Source: Planctomycetota bacterium
Lineage (GTDB): Bacteria > Planctomycetota > Planctomycetia > Pirellulales > Pirellulaceae
DNA: 64,000 bases
Assembly: GCA_016872775.1 (NCBI GenBank)
Contig: VGZA01000021.1
Location: 24,126 to 88,125 of the forward strand
Direction of reading: 5' to 3'
In this document: piece by piece, positions 24,987-34,700 of the stretch
How positions within the stretch are numbered: the first letter of the stretch is position 1
Layout of the letters: each line of letters begins with the position of its first letter
Program-made: the position numbers and the translations under genes
Notes under the pieces: generated by a model
Database searches by the model: none
What the model saw: the letters and a program-made list of their open reading frames with translations, nothing else
Told to the model about the DNA's origin: nothing

Positions 24987-26887
24987 TTTCCCATTGCCGA
25001 ACGCGGATTGCGGCCGTGGCTTATCGTTGTGTTGTCCTGCGCATGGCGCGATCGATCCTGTGGGCGGCGGCAGCGTTCGACTTCGGCCATTCGCTGCTTG
25101 CGGCCGACCTGGAAATTGATCATCCGATGCACCGCAATCCACAACTCGGAACCGTGGTCTGGCACAAGACGTTTTCCGATCGGTTGAAGCCTTTATGGAG
25201 GCAGGCGCTTCTGCGGCCCGAGGCCGAGTTGCGGCGCGTGGGCGCCGACACGGTCACAATCGCCGTTCAGCGCGGTATGTCCGGGCTGGAGGACCTGGAG
25301 CAACCTTTGCTGGCCATTTTGGAATCCGACGACGATCCGGTGGTACGCCGAGCCGCGGCCCATGCCCTGATCGAGATCAACGCGCGAGGAACGGCGTCGC
25401 AGTTGTTCGCTGCCGCTCGTAGCGACGGTCTACCGATGGCGCTGATCGTCGAACCGGCTCTGGCACGCTGGAACTATCCCGGGATTCAGGACCTGTGGCG
25501 GGAACGCTTGCAGCAGGAAGATCCGGGACCCACCTTGTTGCTGCTGGCCATCGATGGTCTGGGTACCGCGGGTGAATCGAGTGCGATCGCCGGGCTGAAC
25601 GATCTGCTTGTCGATCGGCTGCGTTTGCCGGAAGTCCGGCTGGCGGCGGCTCGAGCCGCCGGTCAGATCGCGGCCCGCGAAGTTGCGGGCGGATCGTCCG
25701 AGTCGCCGCTCGTGGCGCCGGTCCTGGGTACCGCGAAACGACTGATCGCGCGCCAGGAGCGACCCGAATACTTCGGCCGTCTGTTGGCCGCCAATTTGCT
25801 TCCCGTCACCCGCGATCCCGAGACGCTCGACATTTTGAGGAGTCTGACCGCCGATTCCGAATCGACCGTGGCTTTCGCCGCCTTACGGAAGCTGCGCGAT
25901 GTCGAATCCGCCCTGGCATTTCCATTTGCGGACGGCGCCGGCAAGAGCCCGGACGCGAACCTGCGGAGATTGGCCGCCGAACTGTTGCTGGATAAGGCGG
26001 ACGCCGACGCTGTTCAACGACTCACTGCCTTCCTCGATGACCGCAATCCGTCGGTGCGCAAGCTCGTCGCGGCCAAATTCGTCGAGTTCGGCGGCCGACC
26101 CGAATTGCGGCAAGTCGTGATTGACCAGTCGATGCGATGGCTTCAATCGCCACCACCGCCGTCAAGCGGGCCCGAGAAAACGGAACCCCCAAAAAACGCC
26201 TGGCGTGGCGTCGAGCAGGCGATCATGGTCCTGGGAACGCTGGATCACGAACCGGCGGTTTGGCGCATGATGCGCCTGCTGGACCATCCGCGACCGGAGA
26301 CGGCGATCGCCGCCGCCTGGGGGTTGCGGAGACTGCATGTGCCCGATGCACTTCCGGAACTGCTCGTGCGCGCCGCCGGTTTGCGGCGCCAACTGGAGAC
26401 GACCCCTCCTCCACCGCGAGTCACTGGGCAATTGCTGCAGATCGTGCAGTATTTCGGCGAAGTGAATTATCGCGAGTCGGAACCGTTCCTGAGGACATTC
26501 CTGCCGTCGTCGTTCTCACTCGACTACCGCGTCCGAGCAGCTGCGATCTGGGCGTTGGGCATGATGTACGCGGACCAGCCGGACACCGACCTTGCGGAAT
26601 TGTTTGCCGCCAGACTGGCGGACGTTCCACCGCCTGGCGATCGGCCATTGGTGCGACGATTCGCTGCCATCAGCCTGGGCAGACTGAAGGCAGTGAAGCA
26701 ACTTGATACGCTCCGCCGATTCGCCGCAACGGAAGGTACGTCGACCGAAATCGGCATCGGCGTGCACTGGGCTCTGCGAGAAATTACGGGCGAAGAACAG
26801 GAACCGATACCGACGGGAGTAATCGGCATGCCCCGCTGGTTTCTCATGCCGATCGATGCGGGGTCGTCTTCGACCTCGGGCGAATGA
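24974..26887 (+). CDS. Exported HEAT-repeat protein
   Basis: This protein of about 637 residues has alpha-helical repeats of HEAT/PBS-lyase type across most of its length (for example VVRRAAAHALIEI, EVRLAAARAAGQIA, NLRRLAAELLLDKA, PLVRRFAAISLGRL). The N-terminus (about 1-45) is hydrophobic and could be an export signal or anchor. The GTG at 24974 overlaps the permease gene by 13 bases and gives a sensible N-terminus; the frame open from 24908 is entirely inside the permease. HEAT scaffolds bind other proteins. Here the likely partners are the ABC exporter and the GldG-like protein encoded just upstream. Confidence 0.82.
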   Translation: MAVIVSHCRTRIAAVAYRCVVLRMARSILWAAAAFDFGHSLLAADLEIDHPMHRNPQLGTVVWHKTFSDRLKPLWRQALLRPEAELRRVGADTVTIAVQRGMSGLEDLEQPLLAILESDDDPVVRRAAAHALIEINARGTASQLFAAARSDGLPMALIVEPALARWNYPGIQDLWRERLQQEDPGPTLLLLAIDGLGTAGESSAIAGLNDLLVDRLRLPEVRLAAARAAGQIAAREVAGGSSESPLVAPVLGTAKRLIARQERPEYFGRLLAANLLPVTRDPETLDILRSLTADSESTVAFAALRKLRDVESALAFPFADGAGKSPDANLRRLAAELLLDKADADAVQRLTAFLDDRNPSVRKLVAAKFVEFGGRPELRQVVIDQSMRWLQSPPPPSSGPEKTEPPKNAWRGVEQAIMVLGTLDHEPAVWRMMRLLDHPRPETAIAAAWGLRRLHVPDALPELLVRAAGLRRQLETTPPPPRVTGQLLQIVQYFGEVNYRESEPFLRTFLPSSFSLDYRVRAAAIWALGMMYADQPDTDLAELFAARLADVPPPGDRPLVRRFAAISLGRLKAVKQLDTLRRFAATEGTSTEIGIGVHWALREITGEEQEPIPTGVIGMPRWFLMPIDAGSSSTSGE

Positions 26888-27111
26888 GCGCCGGTCGCAT
26901 CGACTTCGGCGACCTGGGCGTCGATGTTCCCGAGGACTATCGGCTGTATCTCGGTCTGGGCCGATTTCGCAATGCGCTCTTGATCCATGCGGAACAGGTC
27001 GCACAGAGCGCGAGTCGTGAGCAGCCGCAACGCCGCGAACGATATTCCCAGTTCGTCGAAGCCTATGCCTTGCAACCGTTCGGGCCCTTAACAGCGACAT
27101 CCGACCGCTAA
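26884..27111 (+). CDS. Possible 75-residue protein coupled to the HEAT-repeat gene
   Basis: The ATG overlaps the stop of the HEAT gene as ATGA, the junction type also found within the pilus operon. The peptide (GRIDFGDLGVDVPEDYRLYL, then a helical LIHAEQVAQSASREQPQRRE) has ordinary composition and no repeats. I recognise no family. It could be a real last gene of the exporter operon, or a chance frame in the approach to the convergent gene at 27144. Confidence 0.42.
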   Translation: MSAGRIDFGDLGVDVPEDYRLYLGLGRFRNALLIHAEQVAQSASREQPQRRERYSQFVEAYALQPFGPLTATSDR

Positions 27112-27143
27112 GGCCCCGCCACGTTCCGAACGCAATAGCACCA

Positions 27144-27911
27144 TTAATTGGAAGTCCGGGGCGCCGCGCCTTTCCGCGCGGCGGGCCCTGTCGTGTTCGT
27201 GCCGCTGGCCGGCGTCTCACCGGCTTGCGTTTCCTTGGCACGTGAATCGGATTCGTGGCTTTTCTCCAGTTGCTGCAGCAACTGCGCCCGCGTATAGATC
27301 TTCCCGGTCGATTTGTCGAAGCCGCGAATGGTCCGCGTCTGAGCGGAACTGTCCTTGGGTAACAGATCGAGCAAGTTGGGAACGGCAACCCCCTGCTTCC
27401 GAAGCGCATAGCGCTCGCCGTCTGGCAGTTTGATCAGGTCGCGGATCAACGCCTCGCCACCCGAAGCTGTGGTAATGCGATCGAGTCGGTCGTAGATGCG
27501 TTCTTCGCCAGAGATCTTGCGCATCAGGCGCGTTCCCTGAGGCGACCGCAGTTGCTGGACGAGGACGTGGCCATCGGCGAGAGTTCTGCCGGTGATCGCT
27601 TCGCGGTCCGAGACCGTCCAGCCCTTCTTGCGCAGCGTGTCGAAGATTGGCGTCAAGTCGGAACGGGACAGCAGATCGTTCTTGTCGCGTCGAGCACCCG
27701 CATCGAGGGTCGATTCAATCAGCAGCCGCATTTCCGACCACGGTGGCAACGGCGCTTCACCAGCCGCCGATTCGGTGCGCCCGTCGCCACGCGGATCCTT
27801 GGTCGGCGGCGCGCCGTGCGCACATCTGGCGGCGAAGGGGAATAGGAGGATCGCCGTCAAGACGACAGGCGCGGCGGACGGTCTTGCATACGGGCGACGT
27901 CCCTTTTGCAT
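27144..27911 (-). CDS. Exported protein of unknown function
   Basis: This 255-residue protein has a signal peptide (PVVLTAILLFPFAARCAHGA) and a soluble region of about 200 residues. That region holds alternating charged helices and short strands (MRLLIESTLDAGARRDKNDL, FDTLRKKGWTVSDREAITGR) and ends in an Ala/Thr/Lys-rich tail. GGAG lies 6 bases before the ATG. It is 39 bases downstream of the thioredoxin/YHS-like gene on the same strand, so the two are probably co-transcribed. I do not recognise the family. It is likely periplasmic and may act with its partner. Confidence 0.7.
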   Translation of the reverse strand: MQKGRRPYARPSAAPVVLTAILLFPFAARCAHGAPPTKDPRGDGRTESAAGEAPLPPWSEMRLLIESTLDAGARRDKNDLLSRSDLTPIFDTLRKKGWTVSDREAITGRTLADGHVLVQQLRSPQGTRLMRKISGEERIYDRLDRITTASGGEALIRDLIKLPDGERYALRKQGVAVPNLLDLLPKDSSAQTRTIRGFDKSTGKIYTRAQLLQQLEKSHESDSRAKETQAGETPASGTNTTGPAARKGAAPRTSN

Positions 27912-27950
27912 GGTTTGCTCCCGGCGCGAGACGTGCGTCGAATCGGCGCG

Positions 27951-29462
27951 TCACCGGCGGATTCCCGCGGACAGTTCCCGCATTGCCTGTTCGCTCGCCG
28001 GCAACCAGCGTTCCTGTTCGTTCCAGAACTGTTGCAATGTCTGTTCGCTGGAGAAGAGAAAGATGCGCGTGCCGATTCGCAGTCCATGCTTGTGATGGCC
28101 GGGAACCCACTTGTGCGTATCAAGGAGTTGCACCGGGTCGTAGCCCGAGAACATCGGGCTGTAGTGATCCGGATCGGCAAAGAACTTCTCACTGGCGATT
28201 TCATCGGCGAAAAGGTAGGTCCGGCCACGATGTCGCGCACCGAACTGCGGGTCACCTTTCAGCATTCGATTCTGTTCCACCAGGGTTACCGGGCAGTAAC
28301 CATCCAGCGCCAATGGCGGAGACGCCTCGTCGACTCGCGGCGGGGGCGGCATCGTTCTGCCGATCGTGTCGCCCGCTGCAGACAATCCCCGCGATCCCTG
28401 CGCGGAAGACGAGCTGGACCCGCCGGCAGGCATCGGCTCGCCGGTGGCTGCCACCGCGCCGCCAGATGGGGACGGATTCATGTGCGGGTTGGAGACCGAT
28501 TCGCTGGGCCCTGGTTCACGCGCTGGCGAGCGATGATTCGATCCCAGGTCGGGTTCGGCCACGTTTACGTCCGAGGGAACTGGACGGCGGGGATCGATGG
28601 CTGGTTCGCGCGCGGGAAGCGCGGGAATGGCTGGCTCGCCGGATCTCTCCCACCGGGACCGGTAGGAATCGATTCCCTTGGCGCCGAGGTAGCCTCCGTT
28701 TTGAACGCTGGGCCCCTCGTCGCCATTCGCGGAAGCGGGCGCGGCATCGGGTCGGCCCGGAATATCGCTGCTGCCGGCAACCGGAGTGACAGTATCCGCT
28801 GCAGCCCGCGTCCCCGTTTCCTGTTCCCGGCTACGGTAATTCGGCGCGCCGCTGGCGCGTGATTGGGGCGCATAGTCCCATTTTTGTTCATTTTGGGCCA
28901 CCAGCAGCGGGTCGCGCGTGCCCGACTGAATCCCCTCGGGCGAACTGAATGGCAGCTGCCGCGCGGCGATCGATTCGACTGCCTGATTGCGGACCCTTGA
29001 TTTGGCGGCGACAGCATCCAGTTGAGCGAGAAAACGCGTGGGATCCTGCTGGCTGACGCCGCGGTAAAGTTCGCGGCCGTCCGGCGTGGTGATGACGTCG
29101 GTCGGCCACTGGCGGACCTGATATTGTTCGGCGAGTTGTCCCGACGCGCTGACGTTGACGCGAACCGCCACGTAGTTGGTTTCCAGGGCACGCGTCACAT
29201 CGGGGGAGCTGAACACATAACGTTCAACGCGCGTGCAGGGGGGACAGTTGTAGTCCCAGAAATGGAGTAACACCAGACATCGCCGCTGGGCAGCCAACTG
29301 CCGGGCCTCGTCGACCGATCCGGCCCATAACCGTTCGTCCTGGGAAAACCCAGCCGAAGCGAACGCCAGGCAACTCGCCAGCAGCAAGAGCGGGAGGGCA
29401 AGCGCCCGGGCCGTCCTGAGAATCACCGTTGCGCTGTCCCTAACCATTCCCCGTCCATCCAT
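27951..29462 (-). CDS. Exported thioredoxin-fold protein with C-terminal YHS-like repeats
   Basis: This 503-residue protein has a signal peptide (about 18-40), a thioredoxin-like domain (about 42-155) with the active-site motif Cys73-Pro-Pro-Cys76 in WDYNCPPCTRVE, and the cis-Pro region RQWPTDVITTPDGR. A Pro/Ser/Gly-rich linker follows (about 165-385). The C-terminal pair of YHS-like units (LDGYCPVTLVEQNRM, and after it FSGYDPVQLLDTHKWVPGHH) has the usual G-Y-x-P-V phrase. YHS domains often occur in metal-linked proteins. Disulfide exchange or copper handling in the periplasm is possible but inferred. GGAG lies 8 bases before the ATG. Confidence 0.78.
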   Translation of the reverse strand: MDGRGMVRDSATVILRTARALALPLLLLASCLAFASAGFSQDERLWAGSVDEARQLAAQRRCLVLLHFWDYNCPPCTRVERYVFSSPDVTRALETNYVAVRVNVSASGQLAEQYQVRQWPTDVITTPDGRELYRGVSQQDPTRFLAQLDAVAAKSRVRNQAVESIAARQLPFSSPEGIQSGTRDPLLVAQNEQKWDYAPQSRASGAPNYRSREQETGTRAAADTVTPVAGSSDIPGRPDAAPASANGDEGPSVQNGGYLGAKGIDSYRSRWERSGEPAIPALPAREPAIDPRRPVPSDVNVAEPDLGSNHRSPAREPGPSESVSNPHMNPSPSGGAVAATGEPMPAGGSSSSSAQGSRGLSAAGDTIGRTMPPPPRVDEASPPLALDGYCPVTLVEQNRMLKGDPQFGARHRGRTYLFADEIASEKFFADPDHYSPMFSGYDPVQLLDTHKWVPGHHKHGLRIGTRIFLFSSEQTLQQFWNEQERWLPASEQAMRELSAGIRR

Positions 29463-30292
29463 GGGATTATCTCCAGAACCCGCACAATCTCAGTCGCTAT
29501 TGTCCGGAAATTGGCGGGAACTCCACCGATTGATATCGACAATCCGATGGGGGGAGTTGTAACAAAACGGTGAACTTTGCCGATCGGGAGGACCTTGGTG
29601 CAAGATTGGAAACCACCTATTTTCTCAGAATTGGCTGCAGTAACAGCTTGACAGCACCGATCAGATGAGTAAGATTCGCGTAAGTGATACTTCTGTAGAG
29701 CACGTTGGCGCTGCTCGCCCGTGTGACTTAGAGAGCACTTCTTGTTGGCTGTGGAAAATGGGCTTGAGAACTTGAGGACAGGATCGCCCGTTTGGATAGG
29801 GTTGTTCTGTGCGAGTTCGATCTGTGAGCGGAATCGTTTTTTGGAATGATCCGCCGGATTTGCCGCATGAATGAGCCGCCAGGAAGATCCAAAGCGCTGC
29901 TTGGAATGCCCGCGCAGGCATGCGAAAGGCAGATTGCCCTGGGGTGATTCCACGTGGTTTTTTCCACGCGAAAGGCGACTCTGCGAGCACGTGGCCGGCT
30001 GCACCGTCAGGCGTCGAGGAGTGAATCGACGGCCAGCGGATGGAGTCACGCGTTCGAAGTAACCTCTGTTGCGAACTTTCGTCCCTGGGCTTGGAGCCGA
30101 ATGGGATCCACGAGTTCGCTTCTGGCATCGCGCAGAGTCTAAACACGAACTCGAAACGACCACCGCCGGTTCTGTCCTGAGGTGCCGGTTGGCCTCCCGT
30201 ACGGTGGTGAAGATCCGAGGCATGATTCAACCAGTCCGGTGACTATCATCGGCGGTCTTATTGGAGTTTCCTTTTCCAGGCAGGTTTTTTAG
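29463..30292. other. Long non-coding region upstream of rho (about 830 bases)
   Basis: No credible gene is found on either strand. A minus frame of 266 codons spans most of it, but its product is Ser/Arg/Pro/His-rich with no domain and it runs into the neighbouring gene in another frame. A small hairpin CGTGG-TTTTTT-CCACG lies near 29954-29969. The region must hold the divergent promoters for the thioredoxin/YHS gene and rho. An rRNA, tmRNA, RNase P RNA or 6S-like signature was not recognised. Confidence 0.5.
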
Positions 30293-31597
30293 ATGGGTAA
30301 GAAGCGTTTTCGTCCAAAGTCCGGGCCCGGGGGCAGACCGAATGGTTATCGCGGCAATGGCAGGCCGCGACGGCGTCATCCGCAGGGATCCGATCCCGGT
30401 TCGATGCCGTACGATAATGGTGCCTCCGTTCCGCCAGGCATCGAGGGCGAGGCGCCGATCGATCAGTCCGAATTGCCGCTCGAACCGGGCTACGGCATGC
30501 TGGAAATGCATCCCAACGGATACGGATTCCTGCGCAGTCCGAATAACAACTACTCGCGCGAACGGACCGACCCTTTCGTCCCCGGCACGATGATCGAGAA
30601 ATATCGACTCCGGCAGGGCCTGATGATCCGTGGGCTGGTGCAACATTTCCGCAAACAGCAGGGGCCGCGACTGAAGGAAATCACGGACGTCGACGGCATG
30701 CCACCCGAGCAGTATGTCAATGTCAAGCCGTTCGATTCGCTGACGCCAATCAACCCCGAGAAATGGTTCCAATTGGAAACCGGATCGACGCCGTTAACGA
30801 CGCGCGTCATGGACCTGCTGACACCGCTGGGCCGCGGGCAACGGGCACTGATTGTCGCGCCGCCGCGCACGGGCAAAACGATCATGCTGCAACACGTCAG
30901 TAATGGCGTGGCGACAAACTATCCCGACGTCAAAGTGATCGTCCTGCTCGTCGACGAACGGCCGGAGGAAGTCACCGATATGCGCCGGTCGGTCAAAGGT
31001 GAAGTGATTGCGAGCAGCCTCGATCAGGACATCGAAAGCCATGTGCGAATCTCGCAACTGGTCATCGAACGCTGCCGCCGCCTCGCCGAAATGGGCAAGG
31101 ACGTGTTCCTGCTGATGGACTCGATCACCCGGCTGGCTCGTGCGTTCAACAAGTACGTCGGAAATTCGGGCGGTACGATGACTGGCGGTCTCAACATCAA
31201 GGCGATGGATATCCCCAAGAAGCTGTTCGCCACGGCCCGCGCGTTCGAAGAAGGTGGGTCACTGACGATTGTCGCGACCGCCTTGATCGACACCAGCAGC
31301 CGGATGGACGAAGCGATCTTCCAGGAATTCAAAGGCACCGGCAACATGGAACTGGTGCTGGATCGAAAACTGGCCGACCGTCGCGTTTTTCCCGCCATCG
31401 ATATTTCGCAGTCGGGAACGCGCCGTGAGGAACTGCTGCTCGACCCGGTCACCTTGCATGCCGTTACCATGCTGCGTCGTACTTTGTCGTCGATGCATCC
31501 GGTCGATGCCATGGAACAGCTTGTCAAGCAGTTGGGCCGTTTCAAAACCAACGCGGACTTCATCAAACTGATCAGCGGCACCCGGCTCGACGATTAA
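30293..31597 (+). CDS. rho: Transcription termination factor Rho
   Basis: This 434-residue hexameric RNA helicase ends transcription of untranslated RNA. A basic Arg/Gly-rich extension (about 1-40) precedes the primary RNA-binding domain (GYGMLEMHPNGYGFLRSPNN, about 66-85). The ATPase domain has Walker A APPRTGKT, Walker B VFLLMDSITRLARA, and the Q-loop/R-loop region around GGTMTGGLNIKAMDIPKKLF. The full catalytic core is present and in frame. The AGGTTTTTTAG before the ATG is a mediocre ribosome site. It stands alone between a long non-coding upstream region and a convergent acyltransferase gene. Rho often controls its own leader, and the long upstream region would suit that, though this is inference. 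Confidence 0.97.
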   Translation: MGKKRFRPKSGPGGRPNGYRGNGRPRRRHPQGSDPGSMPYDNGASVPPGIEGEAPIDQSELPLEPGYGMLEMHPNGYGFLRSPNNNYSRERTDPFVPGTMIEKYRLRQGLMIRGLVQHFRKQQGPRLKEITDVDGMPPEQYVNVKPFDSLTPINPEKWFQLETGSTPLTTRVMDLLTPLGRGQRALIVAPPRTGKTIMLQHVSNGVATNYPDVKVIVLLVDERPEEVTDMRRSVKGEVIASSLDQDIESHVRISQLVIERCRRLAEMGKDVFLLMDSITRLARAFNKYVGNSGGTMTGGLNIKAMDIPKKLFATARAFEEGGSLTIVATALIDTSSRMDEAIFQEFKGTGNMELVLDRKLADRRVFPAIDISQSGTRREELLLDPVTLHAVTMLRRTLSSMHPVDAMEQLVKQLGRFKTNADFIKLISGTRLDD

Positions 31598-31740
31598 CCC
31601 CTCCGCGCAACGAAAGTCGTTTAACGGTCACAGATTTCCGGTTGCCGATTGCGACAGTTACGCCGTCGCTTTTCGGGATTTTCGCACGCGCGGCATGCCC
31701 CCATCAAGCAACCGCGCGCCCCCGTTCCCCATTCTCCACT

Positions 31741-34700
31741 TCACGTCCCGCACAGCTTCAGAGCCATCTTCTTCACTTCGGCGAGATCAAGTTTTCCCGA
31801 GCCGAGGATGGGGAGGTGGTCGGTTGCGATAAAACTATCGGCGGACGGTATGTAGATATTGGGAAGGCCGGCCGCCATCAGCGCCTGCTGGACTTCGGCG
31901 GGAGACTTTTCGATCGGCAAGTGGACGACGACGAGTCGTTCCCCCTTTTTCGCGTCCGGGATAGCGGTCACCGCCGCCTTCAACGTACCCTCACCGGCCG
32001 CGCCGAGGAACTTGTTGATTTCCTCTTCGATCAGGATGTGAGGGACCATTTCGCCTCCGATCTTGGAGAAACGGCTGAGGCGCCCCGTGATTCGGATGAA
32101 GCCATCGCCGTCGATCAGGCCGATGTCGCCGGTGTTGTACCAGCCGTCCTGGATTACCTGGCGGGTCAGGTCGTCTTGGCCCAGGTAGCCCTTCATGACA
32201 TTCGGTCCCTTAATCCACAACATGCCCGGCTGATCGACTCCCAGAACGGCTCCTGTATCGGGATCGGTAATGCGGGCGCTGACACCAGGTACCGGGCGAC
32301 CGACGGTGCCCTCCTTGGAATCGACCTGTCCCGCGCCGGCGGAACGGCTGGGGGGCACATTGACGGAAACCAGTGGTGACAGTTCGGTGGTCCCGTAGCC
32401 CTCGACGGGCCGCACGCCGAACTGCTGCTGGAAGGAATCACAGACATCCAAGGGCAGTTTTTCCGCGCCGGCGACCACGACATCCAGTGTGGCAAATTCC
32501 TCTTTTTCGCAGCGCCGGGCGTAGGTGCGTAGAAACGTGGGTGTGGAGAGCAGGACGGTCCCGCGGTACTTCTTGCAGAGTTTGCCGACTTGTTTCGCGT
32601 CGAGAGGATTGAAATGGTAAGCGCCCATCACGTCCAGTCCCAACACGGCCCACATCGTGACCGTGTAGCCAAACGAATGGAAAAATGGCAGGACTCCGAT
32701 CAACACGTCGGAGGAGCTCAGGCGAACGACTTGATCGATGGCACTCACATTGGATCCGATATTGCCAAAGGTCAACATCACGCCTTTCGGGCGGCCCGTG
32801 GATCCGGAGGTGAAAATGACCGTCAGCACCTCGTCGCCGCTGACCCGGTCCATCTTCAGCGACCACAGCAGCGACTTCGTCGGCAGCAGGTAGGTGCCGG
32901 CAAGAGCGACCAGTTTGTCGCTGCGCGAAATGCGCGCCCTCAGGTCTTCGAGGAATACGATCTCGGCGTCGAGTTTGAATTCCATTTTTTCCATGAACTT
33001 GCGGCTGGTCAGCACATGGCGGATTCCTGCCTGGGCGATGCAGTAATTGAGCGTCTCCGAGGTATTGGTGTAGTTCAAGTTGGCGGAAATACGCCTATCG
33101 ATCGCCAGCGCCACATTGGCGACCGTACCGGCCGCCGACGGCGGCAGCAGCACGCCGACATAGCGCTCGTCGTCACCGAGCACCTCGCGACGCAAGGCGC
33201 GACGCAGGGCGAGCGTGCGCATTAATAACTGCCGGCCGGTCAGTTCCGCGCCGGTCGAATCGGCCACTTTCAAGCCATTTCCACGGCGGCGGCACATTCC
33301 CACGAAATCGGCGACAAGTTGCGACGTTCCTCGACTGCGTTCATCCACTGCTCTGGCTCCCAGTTCCTGGACGCCTTGCCGAACACGATGCACATCATCC
33401 GGCGCGTAAATCGGTGCGCCGAAATAAATCGACATTCTGTAAGGGATTTGTTTGGGCCATTTCCAAAAGAAGCGGCCCCGCTCGAAACTAAAGATACTCC
33501 CCCAGAGCCCATCCAAGTAGACCGGGATCACCGGCACCGAGTTTCCCTCCAGGATCCGCAGCATCCCCGGGCGAAACGCCAGCAATTGTCCCGATCGACT
33601 GATCCCGCCCTCGGGAAAGATGCAGACGAGTTCCCCCGCCGCCACCGCGTCGCGCGCTTCCCGCAATGCCGCCACAATACTCTTGGGGCGACTCGGATCG
33701 ACGAGGATCGCGCCAAACAGCCGACCGAGCGTGCCCAGGACCCGATTTTGGAAGTTACCCGCCCATGCGATCACTCGAATCGGACGGGAACTGGTCAGCA
33801 GCAGAAGCATCGCGTCGACATACGACACATGATTGGGAACCAGCAATGCGCCTCCGCGAGCCGGGACGTTTTCGCGGCCCACCACGCGCACTTTGTAAAT
33901 GGTCATACTGGCGAGCCATACCAGGAAGCGGATGGTGGTCTGCGGGATCAGCCAGACTATGTAAACGCATACCGGGATGGTCACGACGCCTGCCACGAGA
34001 AAAACCTGCTTGGTCGTCAGCAGCGGCTCACCTGCGGGGCCGGTCGGGTATCGCATCAGGCAGAACAGCGCCGAAAACAACAGGACTCCGGAAAAGGTGA
34101 GAAAATTACTGGCGGCGAGGATGGAGCCGCGTGACGCCGGCGGGCTGCGATGCTGAAGATACGACTGCAGCGGAACATCGAACATCCCCCCGCCGATCCC
34201 CAACACGATCAGGAAAGCGCAAGCCGCAAGATAGCTGGGCGTCACAGCCGATGCGGTATCGACCAGCGCGCCCTGGACAAAGTCCATGGCGATCGAGCCG
34301 GTGGCGATCGCCATTCCGCCGACGGGGAGCAGTCCGAGTTCGACGCGGCCCGCCGACCAGATTCCAGCCAGGACGCTGCCGATCCCGACACCCAGCGCGA
34401 GGCAGGCGAGCAGGGGCGCAACCAGCGACTGGTTTTCCGCGGCCGAGGCCGACAGGTTTCCCTCGAAAACATACTGGTCAATATTCATGTTCGCCAGGGA
34501 ACCGAGGCTCCAGAAAAACATGCTGCCCAGGGCGACGCGCAGCATGGCGCGGTGCGCCGCGAGAATCCGGAAATCGGCGATCATCCTCGGTAACGGATTC
34601 CAGGGAAAGCGGCGACTGGCGTCGGCCGCCGGCGCTCGGGCAATCAGAAGACTCGCCAGAAATCCGCTCACCGCGATGCCGATCAGCACGGATGCCGAGA

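Noticed and set aside
26516..27409. 297-codon minus frame across the HEAT gene end
   Set aside because: Antisense shadow of a conserved gene, with Arg/Pro/Ser-rich composition.
29423..30223. 266-codon frame on the minus strand upstream of rho
   Set aside because: Ser/Arg/Pro-rich with no domain, no ribosome site, and it overlaps the thioredoxin/YHS gene start in another frame.
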